Assembly (NCBI GenBank): GCA_025769875.1 | Contig: JAGFNK010000611.1 | Location: 1 to 30,276 of the forward strand | Direction of reading: 5' to 3' | DNA from: Russula earlei | Taxonomy: Eukaryota > Basidiomycota > Agaricomycetes > Russulales > Russulaceae | Length of the DNA stretch: 30,276 bases | Notes under the pieces: generated by a model | Databases searched by the model: none | What the model was told of the DNA's origin: nothing | Seen by the model: the letters and a program-made list of their open reading frames with translations, nothing else | Part shown: one piece after another, positions 7,415-14,513 of the stretch | Layout: every line of letters begins with the position of its first letter | How positions within the stretch are numbered: position 1 is the first letter of the stretch | Program-made: the position numbers and the translations under genes

Positions 7415-8161
7415 ATGAAAACAACAAACAGCACAGTGCTTATAACAGGCGGAAGTGCAGGAATCGGTTTTGAAATAGCTAAATTGTTGATAGCAAAGGG
7501 AAATCATGTCATCATCACCGGCAGGGATGAGCAACGCCTGCAAAAAGCAACAGCCCAATTACCCGGTGTTACTGCCATCGCATTTGATGTAACAAAACCG
7601 GATAACGTAGAACAACTGGTAAAAAGGTTGAACAAAGATTTTCCAAAACTGGATATAGTTATTAACAACGCCGGTAATGCATACGTATACACACTGGCAG
7701 ATAGCGCAAATGCATACGAAAAAGCAGCAGCAGAAATAGAAACCAATTATCTGTCTGTCATCAGGTTAAATGAAGCGTTGTTACCACTGTTGCAAAAGCA
7801 ATCGGAAGCAGCCATCGTAACCGTATCCTCTATCGTAGCTTTTGTACCAGGTGTTAACCTGCCTACTTATGCAGCCAGTAAAGCAGCTTTACATTCTTAT
7901 ACCAGGGCGTTAAGGCTTACGTTGCAACGTACTTCCTCTCCCGTAAAAGTATTCGAGTTAATGCCACCATTGGTAGATACCGAATTCTCCAAAGAGATCG
8001 GCGGTCATAATGGTATTCCACCACAAAAGGTGGCTGAAGACCTGCTGGATGCATTGGACAAAGACACCTACGAAATACATGTGGGGAACACAGCAGATAT
8101 CTATAAACTCTATTTATCTTCACCGGAAGCTGCCTTACAGGCGCTAAACGCTAACAGGTAA
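7415..8161 (+). CDS. short-chain dehydrogenase/reductase (DltE-like)
   Basis: 248 residues, the usual length for classical SDRs. The dinucleotide-binding loop is TGGSAGIG (11-18), NNAG is at 84-87, the catalytic Ser is in VTVSS (138-139) and the active-site pair is Tyr152 and Lys156 in YAASK. TGRDEQRL after strand 2 suggests NADP(H). The enzyme should oxidise or reduce a hydroxyl/keto group; the presence of a thiolase 13 bp downstream makes 3-hydroxyacyl/3-ketoacyl substrates plausible, but classical SDRs named DltE have no fixed substrate. A TetR operator is directly upstream, and it forms one transcript with the thiolase. Confidence 0.9.
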   Translation: MKTTNSTVLITGGSAGIGFEIAKLLIAKGNHVIITGRDEQRLQKATAQLPGVTAIAFDVTKPDNVEQLVKRLNKDFPKLDIVINNAGNAYVYTLADSANAYEKAAAEIETNYLSVIRLNEALLPLLQKQSEAAIVTVSSIVAFVPGVNLPTYAASKAALHSYTRALRLTLQRTSSPVKVFELMPPLVDTEFSKEIGGHNGIPPQKVAEDLLDALDKDTYEIHVGNTADIYKLYLSSPEAALQALNANR

Positions 8162-8174
8162 ATACAATCCATCC

Positions 8175-9455
8175 ATGCTAACACCTTCACCCATCCGCAA
8201 AGTTGCTGTAATAGGCTATAACCGCATACCCTTTGCACGCCAGAATACTTTTTATACACAGGCAGGCAATAAAGAGATGATGTCTGCTGCATTAAATGGC
8301 CTGGTAGAAAAATATCACCTGCAGGGCATTCGTATGGGTGAAGTAGCAGGTGGAGCAGTCATCAAGCATAGCAGGGATTTTAACCTCATCCGTGAATGTG
8401 TGTTGGATAGTAAGCTCAACCCCGCCACACCTGCCTGTGATCTGCAACAGGCCTGTGATACAGGCATTGAAGCAGCCGTATACATCGCCAATAAAATAGC
8501 CCTCGGGCAAATGGAAGCCGGTATTGCCGGTGGTGTTGATTCCAGTAGTGATGTACCATTGGTGCTGGGAGAGAAGCTGCGAAAAACGTTATTGGCAGCC
8601 AGGAGGGCAAAGACCACGGGAGAAAAGATAAAGCTGTTTACAAAGTTGCGCTTTAAAGACTTTACGCCCTCCGTACCCATGAATATGGAACCGCATACCG
8701 GTTTATCCATGGGGCAACATACCGAGATCACCGCAAAGTATTATAGTATCCCGAGAGAAGAACAGGATGCAATGGCATTGGAAAGCCACCAGAAAATGGC
8801 AGCAGCCTACGAACGTGGGTTCTTTGCAGATATGATCACTCCCTTTATGGGCCTGGAGCGCGACAATAACCTGCGTACAGATAGTAGCCTGGAAAAGCTG
8901 GCCAAACTAAAACCGGCTTTTGATAAAACAGCTGGTTCATTAACAGCAGGCAATTCTTCTCCTTTAACAGATGGTGCATCCTGTGTACTGCTGGCCAGTG
9001 AAGAGTGGGCAAAGGAAAGAGGATTACCCATCCTGGCTTATATCACTATGGCGGAGATAGCGGCTATTGAATATATACAAAACCAGCATAACCTGCTGAT
9101 GGCCCCCGTGAATGCTGCCGACAGGATGTTGAGAAGGGCAGGGCTGCAGTTACAGGACTTCGACTTTTATGAAATACACGAAGCGTTTACAGCACAGGTA
9201 TTGGCTACATTGAAGATCTGGGAGAGCGCTGAGTTAAGCCATTCCTTTGGTTTGGAGAAACCATTGGGCGCTATTGACAGAAGCAAGCTGAATGTAAATG
9301 GCAGTAGTATACCAGCCGGGCATCCCTTCGCCGCTACAGGCGGGCGCATCATAGCCACAATGGCCAAATTGCTAAACGAGCGAGGTTCCGGAAGAGGGTT
9401 CATTTCTGTATGCGCCGCAGGCGGGCAAGGCATTACCATGATCATGGAAAAATAA
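8175..9455 (+). CDS. thiolase, acetyl-CoA C-acyltransferase (FadI-like)
   Basis: 426 residues, close to the FadI/trifunctional-beta subgroup length of about 430. The acylated cysteine is Cys94 in QQACDTGIEA. The second active-site set is IHEAF with His335, GHPFAATGGR with His383 and the CAAGGQG motif with Cys413, so all catalytic residues are present. HEAF in place of NEAF is typical of the FadI and mitochondrial trifunctional beta-subunit branch, which works on longer 3-ketoacyl-CoAs. It should cleave or form 3-ketoacyl-CoA with CoA/acetyl-CoA in the cytoplasm. It follows the SDR by 13 bp, but no acyl-CoA dehydrogenase or enoyl-CoA hydratase is nearby, so this is not a full beta-oxidation operon. 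Confidence 0.92.
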   Translation: MLTPSPIRKVAVIGYNRIPFARQNTFYTQAGNKEMMSAALNGLVEKYHLQGIRMGEVAGGAVIKHSRDFNLIRECVLDSKLNPATPACDLQQACDTGIEAAVYIANKIALGQMEAGIAGGVDSSSDVPLVLGEKLRKTLLAARRAKTTGEKIKLFTKLRFKDFTPSVPMNMEPHTGLSMGQHTEITAKYYSIPREEQDAMALESHQKMAAAYERGFFADMITPFMGLERDNNLRTDSSLEKLAKLKPAFDKTAGSLTAGNSSPLTDGASCVLLASEEWAKERGLPILAYITMAEIAAIEYIQNQHNLLMAPVNAADRMLRRAGLQLQDFDFYEIHEAFTAQVLATLKIWESAELSHSFGLEKPLGAIDRSKLNVNGSSIPAGHPFAATGGRIIATMAKLLNERGSGRGFISVCAAGGQGITMIMEK

Positions 9456-9470
9456 AGCGGCCTCTCTGCT

Positions 9471-9493
9471 ATGGTCCGTTGACTGTCGACCAT
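9471..9493. repeat. short dyad of the GACTRTCG/CCATGG word family, copy 1
   Basis: ATGGTC (9471-9476) and GACCAT (9488-9493) form 6-bp arms around an 11-nt loop. It contains GACTGTCG and is followed by CATGGAC. Related words recur at 25708-25731. It lies just after the thiolase stop and could serve as its transcript end. Confidence 0.4.
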
Positions 9494-9509
9494 GGACTTT
9501 TGTTAACTA

Positions 9510-9527
9510 ATATACCGATCGGTATAT
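9510..9527. promoter_or_regulatory. TetR operator 3 (MFS-KAS promoter)
   Basis: ATATACCGATCGGTATAT is a perfect 18-bp palindrome, the most symmetric of the three, 14 bp before the MFS start. A TTTG at 9499-9502 may be the -33 element, so the operator would block the promoter. No good -7 box is visible because the palindrome fills that position. Confidence 0.82.
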
Positions 9528-9541
9528 AACATATTCCTTTC

Positions 9542-11080
9542 ATGAAAAGAACGATACTACTCGCTACCGTTATAGCAGCCGCTGTAATGGAGCTGATCGA
9601 TACTTCTATTGTCAATGTGGCCCTGTCTCATATGAGTGGTAACCTGGGCGCTACACTGGAAGATACTTCCTGGGTCATCACTTCCTATGCGATTGCCAAC
9701 GTGATCATTATCCCTATCACCAGCTTCCTCGCTGCCAAACTGGGTAGGCGTAACTATTATATAGGATCGGTAATAGCTTTTACTTTCTTCTCTTTTATGT
9801 GCGGGCAAGCCAGCAATATATGGATGCTGGTTGCTTTCCGGTTCTTACAGGGTATCGGTGGCGGCGCCCTGCTTTCCGTATCGCAGGCTATCGTGTTTGA
9901 ATTATTCCCCAAAGAAAAACAAGGGGCTGCCAGTGCTTTATTTGGAGTAGGTGTATTCCTCGGCCCCACTATTGGTCCTACACTGGGGGGCTTTATTACC
10001 GAATATTACTCCTGGCCCTGGATCTTCTATATCAATATACCTATTGGTATTACAGTGGCCATCATCTGTTATGCATTGTTACACGAGCCCGCGGTTAAGC
10101 CGCAAACAGGTAAAGTGGACTGGACAGGCATTGCCTTACTGGCAGCAGGAATAGGCTCATTACAAACAGTATTGGAAAGAGGGGAAACGGACGATTGGTT
10201 CGATGCAAAATATATTGTGTGGCTAACAGGCATTGCCATAGTAGGGTTGGTCTTGTTTGTCTGGTGGGAGCTAAGAGTGAAAAGCCCGGTAGTGAACCTG
10301 CGTGTACTAAAAAGCAGGAACCTTAGTATAGCCGCAGTACTCACTTTTATCTCGGGCATAGGGTTATTTTCATCGGTATTCTTAACTCCCGTATTTTCCC
10401 AGCGGCTCCTAAACTTTACGCCCACACAAACGGGCCTGCTATTACTACCCGGCGCCTGTTTGGCCATAGGGGCATTGGTTATTTCGGGTAAATTATTACA
10501 AAAAGGGGTATCGCCCTTGGTAATGATCACAGCAGGCATGTCGCTCTTTATGTTGTTTAGCTGGCAAATGAGCGGCCTCAACCTCGAAGCCGGTAAAACA
10601 GATATCACCATACCATTACTGTCAAGAGCCATAGGCCTGGCATTGGTAACCGTACCACTGACTGCCCTGGCGGTTTCTTCATTAGAACCCAAAGACATAC
10701 CACAGGGCGCAGCCCTGAATAATATGATGCGCCAGCTGGGTGGCTCTTTTGGTATTGCCACGGTAAATACCTATCTCACAAATAGGAACGCTACCCACCG
10801 CACTGACCTCATCGCCAACATAACACCGGGTAACCCACTGGCAATGGAGCGATTGAATTCCTATACCAATTACTTTGCCGGCAAAGGTTTTAACGCTTTT
10901 GATGCGCATAACAGGGCCGTGCAGTTGATGGATAATGTTGTTACCCGCCAATCCAATTTGCTGAGTTTTGGAGACGCATATTTATTGATAGGGGTTGTTT
11001 TCCTTGCAGCATTACCTTTGCTCCTTTTTGCAGCGGGCAGAAAGGGTAAACCCACCCCCGTTTTATTATCAGACCATTAA
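9542..11080 (+). CDS. MFS drug exporter, DHA2 family (EmrB/QacA type, 14 TM)
   Basis: 512 residues, the usual length for 14-helix DHA2 proton antiporters. Helix 1 carries the DHA2-typical ELIDTSIVNVAL with an acidic residue in the membrane. LAAKLGRRNYYIG between helices 2 and 3 is motif A, and GVGVFLGPTIGPTLGGFI in helix 5 is antiporter motif C. It should export a hydrophobic compound across the inner membrane with proton exchange. No adaptor of the EmrA type is adjacent, so it may act alone or with another partner. It has its own TetR operator, and the ketoacyl synthase gene starts 10 bp after its stop, so they share a transcript. Confidence 0.92.
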   Translation: MKRTILLATVIAAAVMELIDTSIVNVALSHMSGNLGATLEDTSWVITSYAIANVIIIPITSFLAAKLGRRNYYIGSVIAFTFFSFMCGQASNIWMLVAFRFLQGIGGGALLSVSQAIVFELFPKEKQGAASALFGVGVFLGPTIGPTLGGFITEYYSWPWIFYINIPIGITVAIICYALLHEPAVKPQTGKVDWTGIALLAAGIGSLQTVLERGETDDWFDAKYIVWLTGIAIVGLVLFVWWELRVKSPVVNLRVLKSRNLSIAAVLTFISGIGLFSSVFLTPVFSQRLLNFTPTQTGLLLLPGACLAIGALVISGKLLQKGVSPLVMITAGMSLFMLFSWQMSGLNLEAGKTDITIPLLSRAIGLALVTVPLTALAVSSLEPKDIPQGAALNNMMRQLGGSFGIATVNTYLTNRNATHRTDLIANITPGNPLAMERLNSYTNYFAGKGFNAFDAHNRAVQLMDNVVTRQSNLLSFGDAYLLIGVVFLAALPLLLFAAGRKGKPTPVLLSDH

Positions 11081-11090
11081 GAACATAACT

Positions 11091-12341
11091 ATGAAAAGAG
11101 TTGTTGTAACAGGTATGGGAGCCCTTACTCCCATAGGTAATAGTGTAAATGAGTTTTGGACAAACATTGTGGCAGGAAAGAATGGGGTAGGGCCTATTAC
11201 CAAATTTGATGCTGCCAAATTCAAGACCCGCTTTGCATGCGAAGTAAAAGGATTTAACGCGGAAGCACATATTGATAAGAAGGAGATCAAGAAGTACGAT
11301 CTGTTTACACAATACGCTATCGTAGCTACGGATGAAGCCATTCGCGATGCCGGCCTCGACTTTACCACCATGCCTGTAGAAGAGCGTTATGAAGTAGGTG
11401 TTATATGGGCCTCTGGTAACGGTGGTATCGGCACATTTGAAGAGCAATTAAGAGAATTCCATGCCGGTGATGGTACGCCCAGGTTCAATCCTTATTTCAT
11501 CCCTAAGATGATCGTGGATATTGCTGCCGGCGTAATCTCCATCCGTAATGGCCTGCATGGTCCCAATTACTGCACCGTATCTGCCTGTGCCTCTTCCAAT
11601 ACGGCTATTATCAATGCCTTTGATACCATCAGGCTGGGTAAAGCTACTATTATGGTGGCTGGTGGTTCTGAAGCTGCTATCACGCCTTCTGCGGTAGGTG
11701 GATTCAGCGCTTCTCAGGCACTATCTAAAAGAAATGAGTCACCCAAAACAGCTTCCCGTCCTTTTGATAAAGACAGGGACGGCTTTGTAATAGGCGAAGG
11801 CGCCGGCGCTTTAATATTGGAAGAACTGGAACATGCCAAACAAAGAGGTGCTACTATTTATGCGGAACTGGTAGGTGGTGGAATGGCCGCCGATGCTTAT
11901 CACCTTACCGGTACTCCTCCTGATGGCTTGGGAGCCGCTTTAGGTGTTTCCAAAGCATTGGCTGATGCAGGCATTACTGCTGCGCAGATCGATTATGTGA
12001 ATGCCCATGCTACTTCTACAGGCCTGGGTGATATTGGAGAGCTGGCAGGTATTAAAAGTGTGTTCAAAGAAGTGCGTGTACCGGTAAGCGCTACCAAATC
12101 CATGACCGGGCATTTACTCGGCGCCGCAGGCGCCATAGAAAGTATCATCAGTGTGCTGGCAGCCAAAAATGGTATCATCCCCGCCACCATCAATACCCAA
12201 AACCTCGACGAACACATACCCGATGGAATGGATATCGTACTCGGTACCTCTATCCACCAACCCGTTAACTATGTCCTAAACAATACCTTCGGCTTCGGCG
12301 GACACACCGCCAGCACCATCTTCAAAAAATGGGAAGAATAG
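11091..12341 (+). CDS. beta-ketoacyl-ACP synthase II-like (FabF family)
   Basis: 417 residues from the ATG at 11091 (MKRVVVTGMGALTPIGNSV). The open frame extends back into the MFS gene but that part is not credible. The condensing-enzyme triad is intact: Cys166 in TVSACASS, His306 in NAHATST and His341 in KSMTGHLLGAAG with Lys336. The glycine-rich end is NTFGFGGHTAS. It should perform a decarboxylative Claisen condensation of malonyl-ACP onto an acyl chain. TSTGLGD in place of the more usual TSTPLGD is a small deviation. The position in a TetR-controlled exporter transcript, with no acyl carrier protein or other fab gene nearby, suggests an accessory, not the housekeeping, FabF. Confidence 0.92.
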   Translation: MKRVVVTGMGALTPIGNSVNEFWTNIVAGKNGVGPITKFDAAKFKTRFACEVKGFNAEAHIDKKEIKKYDLFTQYAIVATDEAIRDAGLDFTTMPVEERYEVGVIWASGNGGIGTFEEQLREFHAGDGTPRFNPYFIPKMIVDIAAGVISIRNGLHGPNYCTVSACASSNTAIINAFDTIRLGKATIMVAGGSEAAITPSAVGGFSASQALSKRNESPKTASRPFDKDRDGFVIGEGAGALILEELEHAKQRGATIYAELVGGGMAADAYHLTGTPPDGLGAALGVSKALADAGITAAQIDYVNAHATSTGLGDIGELAGIKSVFKEVRVPVSATKSMTGHLLGAAGAIESIISVLAAKNGIIPATINTQNLDEHIPDGMDIVLGTSIHQPVNYVLNNTFGFGGHTASTIFKKWEE

Positions 12342-12375
12342 TTGCCGGTTACAATTACTAACTTACAAATTACCA

Positions 12376-12408
12376 GTTGCAGGTTTCTGGAAACCAGAAA
12401 CCTGCAAC
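12376..12408 (+). terminator. long hairpin terminator after the ketoacyl synthase
   Basis: A perfect 15-bp stem (12376-12390, starting GTTGCAGG; 12394-12408, ending CCTGCAAC) closes on a 3-nt AAA loop, 34 bp after the stop codon. No T-run follows, as with the hairpin at 5952. Confidence 0.75.
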
Positions 12409-12423
12409 CCTATAACAACCTCT

Positions 12424-12490
12424 CTCTGCGCCTTTGCTTCCTTTGCCTCTTTGCGTGGAAAAAAATTCCGCGTATTCCGCGCTTTCCGCG
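12424..12490. repeat. interspersed heptamer repeat cluster R3 (CTTTGCG then TTCCGCG units)
   Basis: CTCTGCG/CTTTGCN units start at 12424, 12432, 12441 and 12449, then TTCCGCG at 12466, 12475 and 12484 with exact 9-nt spacing. It fills the gap between the KAS hairpin and the second tetR promoter and keeps a spurious 75-residue frame open. Confidence 0.75.
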
Positions 12491-12556
12491 AGACACTCAA
12501 ACACACTTCCGCGAGCCTCCAAAAAATATTTCTTGGCCGGTAACAAAATTCCCTCT

Positions 12557-12578
12557 TACCTTTGCTTAACAGTGTTAA
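12557..12578 (+). promoter_or_regulatory. promoter and operator of the second TetR gene
   Basis: TACCTTTG (12557-12564) is an exact -7 box, with CTTG (12532-12535) 21 bp upstream as a one-mismatch -33 element. Directly after it TTAACAGTGTTAA (12566-12578) is a 13-bp palindrome with 6-bp arms around G, at the expected transcription start. A 12-of-13 copy lies at 13225 before the efflux operon. Confidence 0.72.
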
Positions 12579-12605
12579 ATAATTAAACACGTAAAGGAGC
12601 CATGA

Positions 12606-13205
12606 ATGGCAAGTAAAGACCGCATACTACGTTTAAAAGAAGAAACCAGGTGTAACATCCTGGATGCCTCCCTCCAGATTGTAAAAGAAGAGGGCTGGCA
12701 GGCGCTCAGTATGCGTAAGATCGCCGATATGATAGAATATACCGCGCCGATCATTTATGAATATTTCGCTAATAAGGATGCCATATTGCTGGAGCTCACA
12801 AAGAAAGGATATGTTATCCTCAACAAAGCGCTTCAACAGGCCCGTAGCGAAGAAGAAACACCCGCAAAGCAACTGGAAGCCATGTGGATGGCTTACTGGA
12901 ACTTCGCACATGAAGAGAGAGAGTTGTACCAGGTAATGTTTGGTGTAGAGATGAACTGCTGCGTAATGCAACAAACTTTCCCTGAAGTAGAAATGCCTTA
13001 CGAGGTAATGAGTGAAGTGATCGAAGAACTGATGGGCGATAAAGCAACCGATGAAGACGCTGTCTGCACCTGGTATTATACCTGTTGGTCCGTAGTACAC
13101 GGGCTAATATCCCTCAGTATGGTACGTAAAGACGTATCCGACGACATCAACCGCCAGGTACTCACCAATGCCATTACCGGCATCATCAGAACAATAGGCG
13201 GATAA
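12606..13205 (+). CDS. TetR/AcrR-family repressor of the adjacent RND efflux operon
   Basis: 199 residues. The start at 12606 is preferred because an upstream ATG (12602) hits a stop after four codons; a good AAGGAG ribosome-binding site ends 7 bp upstream. Residues about 17-60 are the TetR DNA-binding domain, with LQIVKEEGWQALSMRKIADM leading to the recognition helix TAPIIYEYFANKDAI. The C-terminal part holds a WSVVHGLISLSM helix, the WHG-type TetR_C domain. It sits directly before the efflux genes in the same direction, and both transcripts carry the TTAACAGTGKTAA site, so it most likely represses itself and the pump. The inducer is probably a pump substrate; identity unknown. Confidence 0.92.
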   Translation: MASKDRILRLKEETRCNILDASLQIVKEEGWQALSMRKIADMIEYTAPIIYEYFANKDAILLELTKKGYVILNKALQQARSEEETPAKQLEAMWMAYWNFAHEERELYQVMFGVEMNCCVMQQTFPEVEMPYEVMSEVIEELMGDKATDEDAVCTWYYTCWSVVHGLISLSMVRKDVSDDINRQVLTNAITGIIRTIGG

Positions 13206-13224
13206 TATTTTTTTTCTCCACTAC

Positions 13225-13237
13225 TTAACAGTGGTAA
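13225..13237. promoter_or_regulatory. second-TetR operator before the RND operon
   Basis: TTAACAGTGGTAA matches the autoregulatory palindrome at 12566 in 12 of 13 bases. It lies 104 bp before the adaptor start. Confidence 0.65.
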
Positions 13238-13311
13238 ATCATTTAAAGCAAGTAGAAAACAATGCCTTTGGCTCATTATATACCGGAACACCCTTTTTTT
13301 GTCACAATTAG

Positions 13312-13324
13312 TTAACATCGTTAA
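13312..13324. promoter_or_regulatory. possible auxiliary operator half-match close to the adaptor start
   Basis: TTAACATCGTTAA matches the 12566 palindrome in 11 of 13 bases and has perfect 5-bp arms (TTAAC/GTTAA). It lies 17 bp before the ATG at 13341. Weaker than the 13225 site; it may be chance in an A/T-rich leader. Confidence 0.4.
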
Positions 13325-13340
13325 ACAATTTAATTTCGTT

Positions 13341-14474
13341 ATGAGAAGTATCGCATTCTTAAGTATGATCGCTCTCCTGGCCGCTTGCTCAGGCAAGCAA
13401 CCTGCCCCCGTGGCAATGGTTCCCGCCGCAGAAGTGATCACCATTCAACCCGCCCACGCCACCACTGAAAAAGACTATACAGCCTCTATTGAAGGAAAAG
13501 TGAATGTAGAGATCCGCCCGCAGGTGGATGGTTTCCTGGATAAAGTGCTGGTAGATGAAGGCGCTTTTGTAAGCCAGGGTCAGCCCCTGTTCAAGATCAA
13601 CGACCAGCCTTATCGGGAACAGCTCAACAACGCTACCGCCAGCCTGCACGCCGCAGAAGCAGCCGTGGTAAATGCGCAGCTGGAAATTGATAAGCTCACC
13701 CCGCTGGTTCAGAACAAAGTGGTGTCTGATTACCAGTTAAAAGCAGCACAGGCTGCTTACAAGCTGGCTACTGCCAACGTAGAGCAGGCAAAAGCCAATG
13801 TGGCTGCCGCCAACATCAACCTGGGTTATACCCTCATCAAAGCGCCTGTTAGCGGTTACATAGGCCGCCTGCCTAAAAAACAGGGTAGCCAGGTATCCCG
13901 TTCCGATCCACAGGCCTTAACACAACTGTCTGATGTGCACGAAGTATACGCTTACTTCTCCCTGGGTGAAACAGATTTTATCAATTTCAAAGCCCAATAC
14001 CCCGGTACTACTTTGCTGGATAAATTAAAACACCTTCCGGGTGTGGCATTGGTACTGGCAGATAATACCCTGTATAGCGAAAAGGGAAAGATCGACATGA
14101 TCGACGGCCAGTTCGATAAAACTACCGGTGCTATAACAGTACGGGCCATCTTCCCCAATGCCAAAGGTTTATTGCGTTCCGGCAATACCGGTAAGATCCG
14201 TATGAGCCAGCAGTTTACAGATGTATTGCTGGTGCCACAGGCTTCTACGGTAGAAGTACAGGACAAAGTATTTGTGTATGAAGTGGGAGATAGTAACAAG
14301 GTGTTCAAACAACCTATTACCATCACCGGCAGAAGCGGTACTGATTACCTGGTGAAAGATGGCATTAAAGCGGGTGACAAGATCGTGTTTAGCGGACTTG
14401 ATCACTTGCAGGATGGTGTTACTATTCAACCCGAAAATGTTAAGACAACCGCAGAGGTTACTCCTAACAAATAA
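13341..14474 (+). CDS. RND efflux periplasmic adaptor lipoprotein (AcrA/MexA-like)
   Basis: 377 residues from the ATG at 13341; an upstream in-frame TTG would place extra residues before the signal peptide. The signal peptide ends in LLAAC, so Cys16 is lipidated and anchors the protein in the inner membrane. The order is that of HlyD-type adaptors: biotinyl-lipoyl half at 50-85 (VEIRPQVDGFLDKVLVDEG), an alpha-helical hairpin rich in Ala/Gln (about 90-150), the second lipoyl half LIKAPVSGYIGRL, then beta-barrel and membrane-proximal domains. It links the inner-membrane pump to the outer-membrane factor. First gene of the operon, 39 bp before the pump gene. Confidence 0.93.
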   Translation: MRSIAFLSMIALLAACSGKQPAPVAMVPAAEVITIQPAHATTEKDYTASIEGKVNVEIRPQVDGFLDKVLVDEGAFVSQGQPLFKINDQPYREQLNNATASLHAAEAAVVNAQLEIDKLTPLVQNKVVSDYQLKAAQAAYKLATANVEQAKANVAAANINLGYTLIKAPVSGYIGRLPKKQGSQVSRSDPQALTQLSDVHEVYAYFSLGETDFINFKAQYPGTTLLDKLKHLPGVALVLADNTLYSEKGKIDMIDGQFDKTTGAITVRAIFPNAKGLLRSGNTGKIRMSQQFTDVLLVPQASTVEVQDKVFVYEVGDSNKVFKQPITITGRSGTDYLVKDGIKAGDKIVFSGLDHLQDGVTIQPENVKTTAEVTPNK

Positions 14475-14513
14475 CCGGGCGCTCACTCATTTTTATCATT
14501 TTATTCTTATTAA

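Noticed and set aside
8175..9455. Part of a complete beta-oxidation operon
   Set aside because: No acyl-CoA dehydrogenase, enoyl-CoA hydratase or acyl-CoA ligase is present nearby.
10069..10761. 230-residue minus-strand open frame
   Set aside because: It is antisense within the MFS exporter; length alone is explained by codon bias of the real gene.
12342..12569. 75-residue plus-strand open frame directly after the ketoacyl synthase
   Set aside because: It is composed of a terminator hairpin and heptamer repeat cluster R3; the translation is repeat-derived and there is no ribosome-binding site.
13299..13340. Longer adaptor start at a TTG
   Set aside because: It would put 14 residues before a well-formed lipoprotein signal peptide that begins at 13341.
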